A program made the translations under genes and the position numbers. Positions 1 through 8,540 of a stretch of DNA of 64,000 nt are shown here, in pieces (within the stretch, counting starts at the first letter, position 1; each line of letters starts with the position of its first letter). The DNA comes from Sphingopyxis macrogoltabida (GTDB taxonomy: Bacteria; Pseudomonadota; Alphaproteobacteria; Sphingomonadales; Sphingomonadaceae): the NCBI RefSeq assembly GCF_001314325.1, contig NZ_CP009429.1:2108501-2172500 (forward strand). The letters are read 5' to 3'. Under the pieces are notes generated by a model. It made no database searches. It saw nothing but the letters and a program-made list of their open reading frames with translations, and was not told the origin of the DNA.

Positions 1-1483
1 AACGGCCCGGCGCCTCTTCGACGAGTTCGGTTGCAAGGCTTGCGTCGGCATAGGCAAAGGTCAGCCGGCCCTTGCGCGCGAAGACGCGGACGCTCGGCCC
101 CTCCTCGCCATGCGCGGCATAGCGGCCGACGAGCGGTAGCGCGGCGGCGGGCGTCTCGACAGGCGGCGTGCCTTGCCTCGCGTAGCTCGCGGCGCCGTCG
201 GACATATCGGTTACCGCGCCGGCCGCATCGCGAAAGAACAGGAAGGCGCGCGGGCCGGTCGCGGTCTGATAGAGCCCCCAGGCCTCCCTCCCGAGGCGAG
301 CGAGCGGTACGGTCCTATCGCCTTCGACGAGACCGAGCCCGCCCGACACGTCGGCCCGGAATGCAAGCTTGCGCCCCCCTGCCCCTGCGAAGCTGCCCGC
401 AAAGCTGTTCGCGTCCCGCCATGCGGCTGACGCTTGCGGCGTCTGGGGTTCGCCACCCGCCAGCCGCGCGACGATGCGATCGCGCAATGCTTTGTCGATC
501 GGCCCGTTGCCGAGAAAAACGACCGCGAAACCATCTGCCACATGCGCCGAGAGATAAGCTTGGAAACCCGCAATCGACCCGCTGTGAGCGAGCACGCGTC
601 CGCCCTCCAGCACGTCGACGCCATAGCCGTAATCGTCGAGCCCGGCGGTCGCGAAGCGATCGAAGGCGGCCGCAGAGATCAGCCGTCCGCCGGGCGTATC
701 GCCGCGCGCCAGCAGCATCCGCGCATAGGCCCCCATATCGGCCGCATCGGACACCACCGCGCCATCGGCCGACAGATAGTCGAACCACGGCGCTTCGGCG
801 AACTTGCCGTCTGGGCCCCGCGCATAGCTAGCCGCGATCCGCCCGCGCAGCCGGTCGTCGATCTGCGGCGAGGTCGCCGCCATCCCGAGCCGGCCCAGCA
901 CGCGCCGCTGCAGGATCAGCGGAAAGGGCTCGCCGTCGATCCGCTCGGCGACATAGCCGAGCAACTGGTATCCCGAGTTCGAATACCAGAAATGCGCGCC
1001 CGGGGCATAGCGCGGCTCGAAACCGTCGAGTGCCTTGATCAGGAAACGCATCGAGGCGACGTGCGCGAGATAATTGGGGAGCCCCGACGTATGCCGCAGC
1101 AGCGAATGGCCGGTGATCGGCGCGAATGTCGGTGCCGGGCGAAAATCGGGAAGATAGCGCGCGACCGGCGCGTCGGGGTCGAAACGCCCTTCGTCGGCCA
1201 TCTGCATCAGCGCGATCGCGGTGAAGGATTTGGAGATCGAACCGATCGCGAAGCGGGTGTCCGCCGTCACCGGCTGTTTGCGGGCGATATCGGCATAGCC
1301 GTGGGTCGCGACGAGCCGCATCCGCTCGCGATCGGTAACCGCGACCACCAGCCCATATTCGCTCGGCGCCGCCTCGACCATCGCGCGGACATCGTCGAGG
1401 GCCGACTGCGAAAGCGCGGTCTGGCCGAAAGCTGCACTCGCCAGCCCGAGCATCGCGGCGAGAAACAGGAACAGACGGGTCAT
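1..1483 (-). CDS. Exported serine hydrolase, beta-lactamase/PBP fold (3' part cut by window edge)
   Basis: The frame stays open from the ATG at 1483 to the left edge, so the C-terminus is missing. Residues 1-20 form a signal peptide (hydrophobic LFLFLAAMLGL then ASAAFG). The class C beta-lactamase / D-aminopeptidase fold is shown by S82-I-S-K85 (SxxK), a YSN motif in HFWYSNSGY, and an HSG motif in LAHSGSIAG. Such enzymes act in the periplasm on amide or ester bonds, often next to D-residues; the exact substrate cannot be read. Its start overlaps the stop of the dgcN-like gene by 4 bases (ATGA), so it is translationally coupled as the last visible gene of the operon starting at 6178. A role in releasing D-amino acids from peptides is inferred from context. 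Confidence 0.85.
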   Translation of the reverse strand, partial: MTRLFLFLAAMLGLASAAFGQTALSQSALDDVRAMVEAAPSEYGLVVAVTDRERMRLVATHGYADIARKQPVTADTRFAIGSISKSFTAIALMQMADEGRFDPDAPVARYLPDFRPAPTFAPITGHSLLRHTSGLPNYLAHVASMRFLIKALDGFEPRYAPGAHFWYSNSGYQLLGYVAERIDGEPFPLILQRRVLGRLGMAATSPQIDDRLRGRIAASYARGPDGKFAEAPWFDYLSADGAVVSDAADMGAYARMLLARGDTPGGRLISAAAFDRFATAGLDDYGYGVDVLEGGRVLAHSGSIAGFQAYLSAHVADGFAVVFLGNGPIDKALRDRIVARLAGGEPQTPQASAAWRDANSFAGSFAGAGGRKLAFRADVSGGLGLVEGDRTVPLARLGREAWGLYQTATGPRAFLFFRDAAGAVTDMSDGAASYARQGTPPVETPAAALPLVGRYAAHGEEGPSVRVFARKGRLTFAYADASLATELVEEAPGR

Positions 1484-2532
1484 GCGAGGCACGCATCCAC
1501 CAGCCGGTCGAACGCCGCCCCCGGCCGCATCGGGTCGGCAACGGGCATTCCCCATTCGCTCGACAGTGCCGCCATCGCCGCTTCGGCCTCCTCTGCCCGC
1601 AGCCCCGCCGTGTTGAGCGAGACCCCCGCACAGCGCACGCGCGGGTTGGTCAGCCGCGCCTGATCGAGCGTCACCTCGATCGCGCGGCCGATCGACGGCA
1701 ACGGGTAACCCGTCAGGCCGACGATCCGCTCGCGCCCATGGGCATGGCATAGCACAAGCACATCGGGCTGCGAGCCATGAAGCAGGCCGAGCGACACGCC
1801 GGCATAGGAGGGGTGGAAAAGCGATCCCTGCCCCTCGATCACGTCCCAATGCGCGGGATCGGCGTCGGGGCTGAGCAGCTCGGCCGCGCCGGCGACGAAA
1901 TCGCTCACCACCGCGTCGATAGGGATGCCCGACCCGGCGATCATGATCCCGGTCTGGCCCGTCGCCCGGAAATCGGCGGCGAGACCGCGGGTGCGGAACG
2001 TCCCGGTGAGTGCCAGCGCGGTATATTTCTTGCCGAGCGCGCAGTCGGTGCCGACGGTCAGCAGCCGCTTGCCGCTGCGGCGGCGGCCGGTCGCGATCGG
2101 CAGCCCTGGCGGCGGCGAACGGACGTCGATCAGCCGCCGCCCCTCGGCCTCGGCGACGCGCTTCAGGCGTGGATCGTCGGCGAGGCGATCGTGCGCGCCG
2201 CTGACGATATCGAGCCCCGCTTCGAGCGCCTCGATCAGACAGGCAATCCAGCCGGGCCGGATCGCCCCGCCGATCGAAGCCGCGGCGAGCACCAGCGCCC
2301 GCGCGCCTGCCGCATAGGCCTCGCGCGGCCGCATGACCGGCAATCCGAGCGAGGCAGCGGCGCCGGCGCATTTATACTCGGCGACACAGAGCCCCGGGGC
2401 CCAGTCGATCAGCCCCTGCCCGGTCTTCAAATAGGTCGTGTCGTCGGCGTCGCCGAGAAAGAGGAGATAGGGTTGCGGCAGGTCGATCCGGACGCCCGCG
2501 ACCGACGGTGCGATATCGATGACGTCGCTCAT
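1480..2532 (-). CDS. dgcN: DgcN-type D-glutamate N-acetyltransferase (DUF1611 family), copy 1
   Basis: A 350-residue protein of the former DUF1611 family. The N-terminal half contains PQPYLLFLGD; the C-terminal half is P-loop-like with GTDCALGKKY at about 161-170, followed by FRATGQTGIMIAG and EGQGSLFHPSYAGVSLG. Characterised DgcN enzymes acetylate D-glutamate to N-acetyl-D-glutamate, which DgcA then epimerises. There is no signal peptide, so it acts in the cytoplasm. It overlaps both neighbours by 4 bases (ATGA at 2529 and 1480). A second copy lies at 22554-23594 and a DgcA-like gene at 27022-28032, all apparently under related promoters. The family assignment is strong; D-Glu as substrate of this copy is inferred. 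Confidence 0.85.
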   Translation of the reverse strand: MSDVIDIAPSVAGVRIDLPQPYLLFLGDADDTTYLKTGQGLIDWAPGLCVAEYKCAGAAASLGLPVMRPREAYAAGARALVLAAASIGGAIRPGWIACLIEALEAGLDIVSGAHDRLADDPRLKRVAEAEGRRLIDVRSPPPGLPIATGRRRSGKRLLTVGTDCALGKKYTALALTGTFRTRGLAADFRATGQTGIMIAGSGIPIDAVVSDFVAGAAELLSPDADPAHWDVIEGQGSLFHPSYAGVSLGLLHGSQPDVLVLCHAHGRERIVGLTGYPLPSIGRAIEVTLDQARLTNPRVRCAGVSLNTAGLRAEEAEAAMAALSSEWGMPVADPMRPGAAFDRLVDACLA

Positions 2533-4007
2533 CGTGCGATCTCCGATTGTATCGGCCGCCCGGGCGCGACACCCTCGACCAGTTCGCTCCCGTCGACCAC
2601 GAACACACCATTGACCATCACATAGCGAAAGCCGTCCGACGGGCGCGCGGCGTCGCCATAGGTCGCCTTGGTGCCCACCGTCGCGGGATCGAACAGCACG
2701 ATGTCGGCGTCGGCACCGGGCTGGAGCCGTCCCTTGCGCGCCATCGCGGGTACGAAGGATTGCAGCCGCTGCGCGGGCGCCAGCGTCATCTTGCGGATCG
2801 CCTCGTTCAGCCCAAGCGCCTTCGTCTCGCGCACATAATGGCCGAGGACGCGCGCGAAAGTTCCTGCCGAGCGCGGGTGGCCGTTCGGCCCCTCGATCCG
2901 GCCGCCGTCGCTCGCGACGATCACCGTCGGGTCGGCGAGCAGCGCGGCGATCGTCGCCTCGCTGTTCATATGCATGATGATGCCGTCATCGCCGCTGCCG
3001 GCGCGCAGCGCATCGAAGTCGGCCTGCGTCAGCCGCTTGCCGGTGCTGCGCGACTGCAGATCCCCGACGCCGACGCCCCAGCGCTTTTCCCACCCCGGAT
3101 CGAAGAAATGGCTGCGTACCGCATCGACCGATCCACCCCATGGATAGGTTTCGGTCGAAATATCGACGCCGCGCCCGCGCGCGTCGCGCATCAGCGCAAC
3201 CATCCCCGGCGCCTCCGACATCGCCATGCTGTTGATATGTGCGATATGGACACAAGCGCCGGTGATCGCCGCATTGGCGATATTTTCCTGCACCGCTTCC
3301 AGCGTGCTGTCGGGTTCGACGAGACTGCCGAAGCGGATATGGGTGAAGAGGCAGCTCTTGCTGCGCCCGGCAACGCGCGTGACGTCGAGCAGTTCGCGGC
3401 GGGTGATGCCGGGGGCATATTGGGTGCCGCTGCCGATTCCGATCGCCCCTTCGCGCAGCCCCTGTTCGAGCAGCGACGCAAGGCGCGGATAGGCGGCATC
3501 GGCGAGCGGCGCGTCAGCCTCGGGCGCGGCGAACTTTTCGGCCGGATCGCGCAGCGCCGCAAGGCCCGCCTCCCCCTCGCCCTTCTGGAGATAATAGCGG
3601 ACGGCGGTATGCCCGACGCTGGTGCCATAGTTCAGCAGTTCGCGACCACGCTTCGCCTGATACCAGTCGGCCACCGGCCACGTCCCGATCTCCAGCTCGA
3701 GCCGCGTCGTCACCCCGTCCCTGACCTGATAGGTGGCCGCCTCGCGCGTCGTTGCGTGCGAATGGAGGTCGATGAAGCCCGGCGCCGCAACCAGACCGCG
3801 CGCATCGATCACCCGCCGCCCTGCGAGCTTCGCCGTCGTCACCGCGACGATCCGGTCGCCGTCGATCGCGATGTTGCGGATCGCGTCAAGCCTGGTTTCG
3901 GGATCGATCGCGCGCGCGCCGGTAAAGACGATGTCGTGGACCGGCTCGGCACGCGCGCCGGTTGCCGAGAGGGCGGCGGCCGCCAGCAGCATCGCCCCGC
4001 GCATCAT
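2529..4007 (-). CDS. N-acyl-D-amino-acid deacylase (D-aminoacylase family amidohydrolase), exported
   Basis: Metal-dependent amidohydrolase that would hydrolyse N-acyl-D-amino acids. The amino end has GFIDLHSHATT (the HxH of the TIM barrel); later come HIRFGS, HINSMAMSEAPG and VASDGGRIEG followed by HPRSAGTFARVLG, the D-aminoacylase signature with the catalytic Asp. Where classic D-aminoacylases have a Cys ligand (GNCG), this protein reads RLELEIG, so the metal site may use Glu. I chose the ATG at 4007 because GGAAGG lies just upstream and it gives a clean signal peptide (MMRGAMLLAAAALSATGARA); an in-frame ATG at 4031 has no ribosome site. It overlaps dgcN by 4 bases and is about 30 bases from the TBDR stop. 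Periplasmic location is inferred. Confidence 0.88.
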   Translation of the reverse strand: MMRGAMLLAAAALSATGARAEPVHDIVFTGARAIDPETRLDAIRNIAIDGDRIVAVTTAKLAGRRVIDARGLVAAPGFIDLHSHATTREAATYQVRDGVTTRLELEIGTWPVADWYQAKRGRELLNYGTSVGHTAVRYYLQKGEGEAGLAALRDPAEKFAAPEADAPLADAAYPRLASLLEQGLREGAIGIGSGTQYAPGITRRELLDVTRVAGRSKSCLFTHIRFGSLVEPDSTLEAVQENIANAAITGACVHIAHINSMAMSEAPGMVALMRDARGRGVDISTETYPWGGSVDAVRSHFFDPGWEKRWGVGVGDLQSRSTGKRLTQADFDALRAGSGDDGIIMHMNSEATIAALLADPTVIVASDGGRIEGPNGHPRSAGTFARVLGHYVRETKALGLNEAIRKMTLAPAQRLQSFVPAMARKGRLQPGADADIVLFDPATVGTKATYGDAARPSDGFRYVMVNGVFVVDGSELVEGVAPGRPIQSEIAR

Positions 4008-4036
4008 CACCGCCTTCCGCCCGCCGGCCATGACGA

Positions 4037-6178
4037 TCAGAAGTTCGCGCGCAGCGAAACCGTCACGCTCCGCGGTTCACCGACGACATTGCCGTAAAAC
4101 AGCGTCTGATAGTTGTTCACGAAATAATGCTTGTCGAACAGGTTCTTGACGTTGAGCTGGACACGGAAACGCTCGAAATCATAGCCCGCCGACACGTCGG
4201 CCAATACATAGGACGGCAGGTCGCGCGTCGCGCGATCGATGTCGGTCTTCACCGAATCGACATAGCGAATGCCGCCCCCGACGAAAGCGCCGCCGCCGAA
4301 TTCATAGCTGGTATAGAGGCTCGCCGTGCTCTTGGGCAGGAAGGCGACCGTCTTGCCGATCAGCGTCGGATCGTCATCCTCGCGGATTGTCGGATCGAGG
4401 ATGGCGAACCCGGCGTTGACCTGCCAGCCCTGCACAACCTCACCGACCGCCTGCAATTCGAAGCCGCGGTGCCGTACCTTGCCGACCGGCGAATAGCGGT
4501 CGATCAGGTCGATGGTCTGGTCGTAGCGCGCCTGATTGGCCTGCCGGACGTCGAAGACTGCCGCGGTGAGCAACAGCCGCCGGTCGGGCGACACATATTT
4601 GACCCCGGCCTCATATTGCTCGCCGGTCAGCGGCGGCAGCACGTCGCCGACCGCGTCGATGAACAACTGCGGCTGGAAGGATTCGCTGTACGACAGATAG
4701 AAATTGAGGCCCTGGACCGGCTCCAGCGTCGCGGCGAGGCGCAGGCTGGTCTGGCTGTTGCCGCTGAAATCCTCCCACGGCGCCGCGCCCGATTGCTTGC
4801 TCACATCGGGCTTGGCCCAACTGATGCCGCCGAGCAGCGTCAGCGGCTCCGCGACCTTGATGTTGGCCTGCGTCGACAGGGTGAAATAGCGGAGCCCGCG
4901 ATTGAGGCTGTAATCGAAGATGCCGGGATAGGTCCGCGTGTTGAACAGCGCCTCGATCGCGTCGACGCCGTCGAAAATGTTCGCGACATCGCCTTCCGGC
5001 ATATCGGGGATCGTCCCGGCCTGTTTCGTGTCGTAATGCTGATAATTGGCAGCGACAGTGACGAAGCTGTCGGCGAGCCCGAGGTCGTCGAGCTTGTACA
5101 CTGCCGACAATCCGGCACTGAACGCCTTGGTCACGCTTTTGGTGATGTTGTTGATCGCGAGGAAGAAGTCGCCATTGTCTTCGAGCCCGAAGCCGAACCC
5201 GCTCTCTCCGGTCGTGTTCGAACGGAGATAGTTGAGCTTCAGGCTGACCGACAGCGCCTCCGACGCCTCCCAGTCCAGCCCGCCGTTCACGCGCACGACC
5301 GGGGTCACAAGGTCGAAATCGCCCGACCCGATGAAGAAGGACCGGCCGACCGGCGCCGGCGATCCGTCGGGAAAGGTCGGGATGCCGTCGAACGAGGTAC
5401 GCCGATAGCGTTCATAGCCGCCATGGATATAGCCGGTGAGGCCGGGCGTCAGCTCGGCATCGATCCCGGCGTAGAGCACCGTCTTCGCCGAATCGACGCG
5501 CTGCATGAAGCTGCCCGCCTCTTCGTGGGCGGCGATGGCGATGACATTGACCGTGCCCGCCGCGTTCAGCGATGCCGCGACCTGGCCCTCGAGCCGCCAG
5601 CGGTCCCACGAGCCGCCGAGCAGTTCGATATGCGACGGCGTGTTCGCTTTCGCCCCCTTGGTCACCTGATTGATGATGCCGCCGGGGTTGGCGGCGCCAT
5701 AGACCACCGACGTCGGGCCCTTGACGATTTCGAGCCGTTCGAGCGTCGCGAAGTCGGGCTCGTAATCGAGCGCGCCGACGTTCAGCCCGTCGATCGCATT
5801 GCCGGCGGCAAAGCCGCGCAGCTTGACGATCGACGCGGTGCCGCCCGGATTGCCGTCGAACAGCGCGCCGGGCGTATATTGTGCAACATCGCCCAGCGAG
5901 CGGACATCGGTCGCATCCATGAAGTCTTCGCTGACGAGGCTGATCGATTGCGGGACCTTCTCGATCGGCACCGGAAGCCCGGTGGTGCCGCTGGTGTCCT
6001 CGGCAAGGTAGCGGTAGCCGCTGACGACGATCGCATCGCCCTCGCCGCTTTCGCCTGCTTCCTGCGCATAAGCGCCCGTTGCCGCGAGCGCCGCCTGCAT
6101 CGCCAGCGCCCCTGCTGCCAGCCTCAGCCGCGTGCGGCGAGATCCAACCCGATACCCGTTCCGGCAAAGTCCGTTCAT
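4037..6178 (-). CDS. TonB-dependent outer-membrane receptor (siderophore-receptor type plug)
   Basis: A 713-residue TBDR. An unusually long basic leader precedes the hydrophobic signal segment ending ATGAYAQ, then a TonB-box-like DAIVVSGYRY. The plug contains VPQSISLVSEDF, LRGFAAGNAIDG and LERLEIVKGPTSVVYGA; the barrel ends in LRANF with a terminal Phe. Plug type resembles ferric-siderophore receptors, but here it heads an operon with N-acyl-D-amino-acid deacylase, dgcN and a beta-lactamase-fold hydrolase, so the cargo may be a D-amino-acid-containing compound or a siderophore-like peptide (inference). It is the first gene of the operon, divergent from the RpiR regulator across a 151-base AT-rich promoter region. 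Confidence 0.93.
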   Translation of the reverse strand: MNGLCRNGYRVGSRRTRLRLAAGALAMQAALAATGAYAQEAGESGEGDAIVVSGYRYLAEDTSGTTGLPVPIEKVPQSISLVSEDFMDATDVRSLGDVAQYTPGALFDGNPGGTASIVKLRGFAAGNAIDGLNVGALDYEPDFATLERLEIVKGPTSVVYGAANPGGIINQVTKGAKANTPSHIELLGGSWDRWRLEGQVAASLNAAGTVNVIAIAAHEEAGSFMQRVDSAKTVLYAGIDAELTPGLTGYIHGGYERYRRTSFDGIPTFPDGSPAPVGRSFFIGSGDFDLVTPVVRVNGGLDWEASEALSVSLKLNYLRSNTTGESGFGFGLEDNGDFFLAINNITKSVTKAFSAGLSAVYKLDDLGLADSFVTVAANYQHYDTKQAGTIPDMPEGDVANIFDGVDAIEALFNTRTYPGIFDYSLNRGLRYFTLSTQANIKVAEPLTLLGGISWAKPDVSKQSGAAPWEDFSGNSQTSLRLAATLEPVQGLNFYLSYSESFQPQLFIDAVGDVLPPLTGEQYEAGVKYVSPDRRLLLTAAVFDVRQANQARYDQTIDLIDRYSPVGKVRHRGFELQAVGEVVQGWQVNAGFAILDPTIREDDDPTLIGKTVAFLPKSTASLYTSYEFGGGAFVGGGIRYVDSVKTDIDRATRDLPSYVLADVSAGYDFERFRVQLNVKNLFDKHYFVNNYQTLFYGNVVGEPRSVTVSLRANF

Positions 6179-6262
6179 TGCCCATTCCCCTCAAACGACC
6201 AGTGATCATCGAACGGCCCGTTTCGCGAGATGCGGGGCCGGTGTGACTTGATTAAAAGTGAT

Positions 6263-6280
6263 TTGACATATTTCTGTCAA
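6263..6280. promoter_or_regulatory. Inverted repeat TTGACA-N6-TGTCAA, candidate RpiR operator and promoter
   Basis: A perfect 6-bp inverted repeat TTGACA-TATTTC-TGTCAA lies in the AT-rich region between the divergent TBDR (start 6178) and rpiR-like gene (start 6330). On the minus strand the TTGACA can serve as a -35 with TTTTAA 17 bases downstream, directed to the TBDR operon. A further TTGACA (6290-6295, plus) lies next to it. A closely related TTGACA-nn-TTTC element occurs upstream of the operons at 26942 and 30017. Binding by the adjacent regulator is an inference from position and recurrence. Confidence 0.55.
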
Positions 6281-6329
6281 TTGATAGTTTTGACAAAATT
6301 ACTAACATATCGCCGAAGGGAATGGGGAC

Positions 6330-7247
6330 ATGAGTGACCAGAACACCGATCGGCCAGCGATCCCCAATGTCCCGCTGCTCCAGCGGCTGCAGGCCGATCT
6401 CGAACATTATTCGCCCGCCGAACGCGCGATCGCGGCCTATATCCTCGGCCATTATGCGACGCTGGCGTTCGAGACGGCGCTTTCGCTGGCCGACAAGGTC
6501 GGGGTCGCCGAAATCACCATCGGCCGCTTTGCCCGCCGGCTCGGCTATCGCAACTTCAAGGCGCTGAAGAATGAACTGAAGGATAATAGCGAAGAAGGTT
6601 TTCCCTGGTTGATGGGCGACCAACTCGCCGAGTTCGTCGAATCGGGCGATGCCGGGGACGAAAGCGAAACGAGCATCCAGCGCGAAATGAAGTCGCTGAT
6701 CGAAGTTTACAGGCTTGCCGAGACCCCGCAATTCGCGCAGGCGGTCGATCTGCTCGCCCGGTCGCAGCGCGTCCAGATCGCGGGATTTCAGACCGAACGC
6801 GGGATTGCGATGCTGCTCGCCAACCATCTGCAATTCATGCGCGACGGGGTCGGCCTGGTCGACCTCAGCGCGGGCAATTATGCCGACGTGTTCGCCGCCG
6901 ACGAGACAGACCGCTGCCTCGTCGTCATCGATATCCGGCGCTATTCGCGCCAATCCTATCTGCTCGCCGAGCAAGCGAGCCAGCAGGGCATCCCGCTGAT
7001 CGTCCTCACCGACCTGTTCTGCGACTGGGCGCCGCGGTTTACGCCGCATGTGCTGGCCGTGCCGACGCAGACGGGGATGTTCTGGAGTTCGCCCGTCGCG
7101 CTCGTCTGCGCGGTCAATCTGCTCGTCAACAGCGTGATCAAGACGATCGGGACGCGCGTCGAACAGCGGCTCGAAAGGCTGACGCAGCTCCATCAGGCGT
7201 TCACCGGCTATGCCGGACATCAACCGCCGCGGCCGAAATTATCCTGA
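6330..7247 (+). CDS. MurR/RpiR-family transcriptional regulator
   Basis: A 305-residue regulator with an N-terminal HTH_6 domain (about residues 15-90; LADKVGVAEITIGRFARRLG is the recognition region) and a C-terminal SIS domain (about 130-260) that in this family binds phosphosugars or other small ligands. RpiR members commonly control sugar or amino-sugar catabolism; some sit beside D-amino-acid genes. It is transcribed away from the TBDR-deacylase-dgcN operon, the usual layout for a local regulator. The start ATG follows AAGGGAATGGGGAC with an adequate ribosome site. The effector is unknown; a D-Glu or peptidoglycan-derived ligand is inferred only from its neighbours. Confidence 0.9.
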   Translation: MSDQNTDRPAIPNVPLLQRLQADLEHYSPAERAIAAYILGHYATLAFETALSLADKVGVAEITIGRFARRLGYRNFKALKNELKDNSEEGFPWLMGDQLAEFVESGDAGDESETSIQREMKSLIEVYRLAETPQFAQAVDLLARSQRVQIAGFQTERGIAMLLANHLQFMRDGVGLVDLSAGNYADVFAADETDRCLVVIDIRRYSRQSYLLAEQASQQGIPLIVLTDLFCDWAPRFTPHVLAVPTQTGMFWSSPVALVCAVNLLVNSVIKTIGTRVEQRLERLTQLHQAFTGYAGHQPPRPKLS

Positions 7248-7463
7248 TTGCAGGGCTGTCGGGTCCTCCGGATTGACGCCACCCGCGCCGCCGACTAAAG
7301 GGCGGCCATACATCAAGAGTCGGGCCGACGCCTGACACCAACCTGCTCCCGAGCAAGGTGGTACCCCGTCAAAGACGGGGGATGTGGCCGGACCGGCAAA
7401 AAACGGGACCATCAGCCGCACCTGCGTCGAACCGCTTCTCGATATTTCGAAAGGGAGTTCGAC

Positions 7464-8540
7464 ATGACAGCCAAGCCGCAACAATTCGCCAGCGACAATT
7501 ATGCCGGCATCTGCCCCGAAGCCTGGGCGGCAACGGCCGCCGCCAACGACGGTTCGGCGCGGGCCTATGGCGACGATATATGGACGCAGCGCGCCGCGGA
7601 CGCGTTCCGCACGCTGTTCGAGACGAAGTGCGAGGTGTTTTTCGCGTTCAACGGCACCGCCGCCAATTCGCTTGCGCTCGCCGCGCTCTGCCAATCCTAT
7701 CACAGCGTGATCTGTTCCTCCTCCGCTCATGTCGAAACCGATGAGTGCGGCGCGCCCGAATTTTTCTCCAACGGGTCAAAACTGCTCGTCGCGCAAACCC
7801 CCGACGGAAAACTGAACCCCGAGGCGATCCGCGCCCTCGCCTGCGGCCGGTCGGATATTCATTTCCCCAAGCCGCGCGTCGTTACGATCACCCAGCCGAC
7901 CGAGACCGGGCAGGTCTATTCGATCGACGAAATCCGCGCGATCTCGGCGACCTGCCGCGAACTGGGACTGAAGCTGCACATGGACGGCGCCCGCTTCGCG
8001 CATGCCTGCGCGAGGCTCGGCTGCACACCTGCGGACATTACGTGGCGCGCCGGAGTCGATGTCCTGTGCTTCGGCGGCACGAAGAACGGCATGGCGGCAG
8101 GCGAGGCGATCATCTTCTTCGACACGAGCCTGGCGACCGACTTCGACTATAGGTGCAAGCAGGCGGGACAGCTTGCCTCGAAGATGCGCTTCCTGTCGGC
8201 GCCGTGGATCGGGCTGCTCGAAAGCGGCGCCTGGCTGGGCAACGCCCGCCACGCCAATGATTGCGCCGCCAGACTCGCGACAACGATCGCCGGTCTCCCC
8301 GGCGTCCGGCTCGCCTTCCCCGTCGAGGCCAATTCGGTGTTCCTCAGCGCCCCCGAGGCGGTGCTCGACGGGCTGCGCGAGCGCGGCTGGCTGTTCTACA
8401 CCTTCATCGGCGGCAGCGCCCGCTTCATGTTCGCGTGGGATTCGGACATCGCGGTGGTCCGGGCGCTGGGACAGGATATCGTCGAGCTGTGCGCGCCCGC
8501 GGCCGGAATGCCGCCGGCGCCACAATCGAGCTATGGCTGA
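7464..8540 (+). CDS. Low-specificity threonine aldolase (PLP, beta-eliminating lyase family)
   Basis: A 358-residue fold-type I PLP enzyme that would cleave threonine or allo-threonine to glycine and acetaldehyde. Visible landmarks are AFNGTAANSLAL (PLP phosphate region), ETDECGAPEF, HMDGARFAHA with D174, and the Schiff-base lysine K207 in FGGTKNGM. It starts with ATG eight bases after AGGGAG. The 216 bases before it (7248-7463) hold no gene that I can see. Its 3' end overlaps the convergent acyl-CoA ligase gene by 10 bases. Its place beside the D-amino-acid operons suggests use of peptide-derived amino acids, but no direct link is shown. Stereospecificity cannot be read from sequence. Confidence 0.9.
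   Translation: MTAKPQQFASDNYAGICPEAWAATAAANDGSARAYGDDIWTQRAADAFRTLFETKCEVFFAFNGTAANSLALAALCQSYHSVICSSSAHVETDECGAPEFFSNGSKLLVAQTPDGKLNPEAIRALACGRSDIHFPKPRVVTITQPTETGQVYSIDEIRAISATCRELGLKLHMDGARFAHACARLGCTPADITWRAGVDVLCFGGTKNGMAAGEAIIFFDTSLATDFDYRCKQAGQLASKMRFLSAPWIGLLESGAWLGNARHANDCAARLATTIAGLPGVRLAFPVEANSVFLSAPEAVLDGLRERGWLFYTFIGGSARFMFAWDSDIAVVRALGQDIVELCAPAAGMPPAPQSSYG

Noticed and set aside
7239..7730. A 163-codon minus-strand frame before the threonine aldolase
   Set aside because: It overlaps the aldolase 5' end in antisense and has no recognisable domain.
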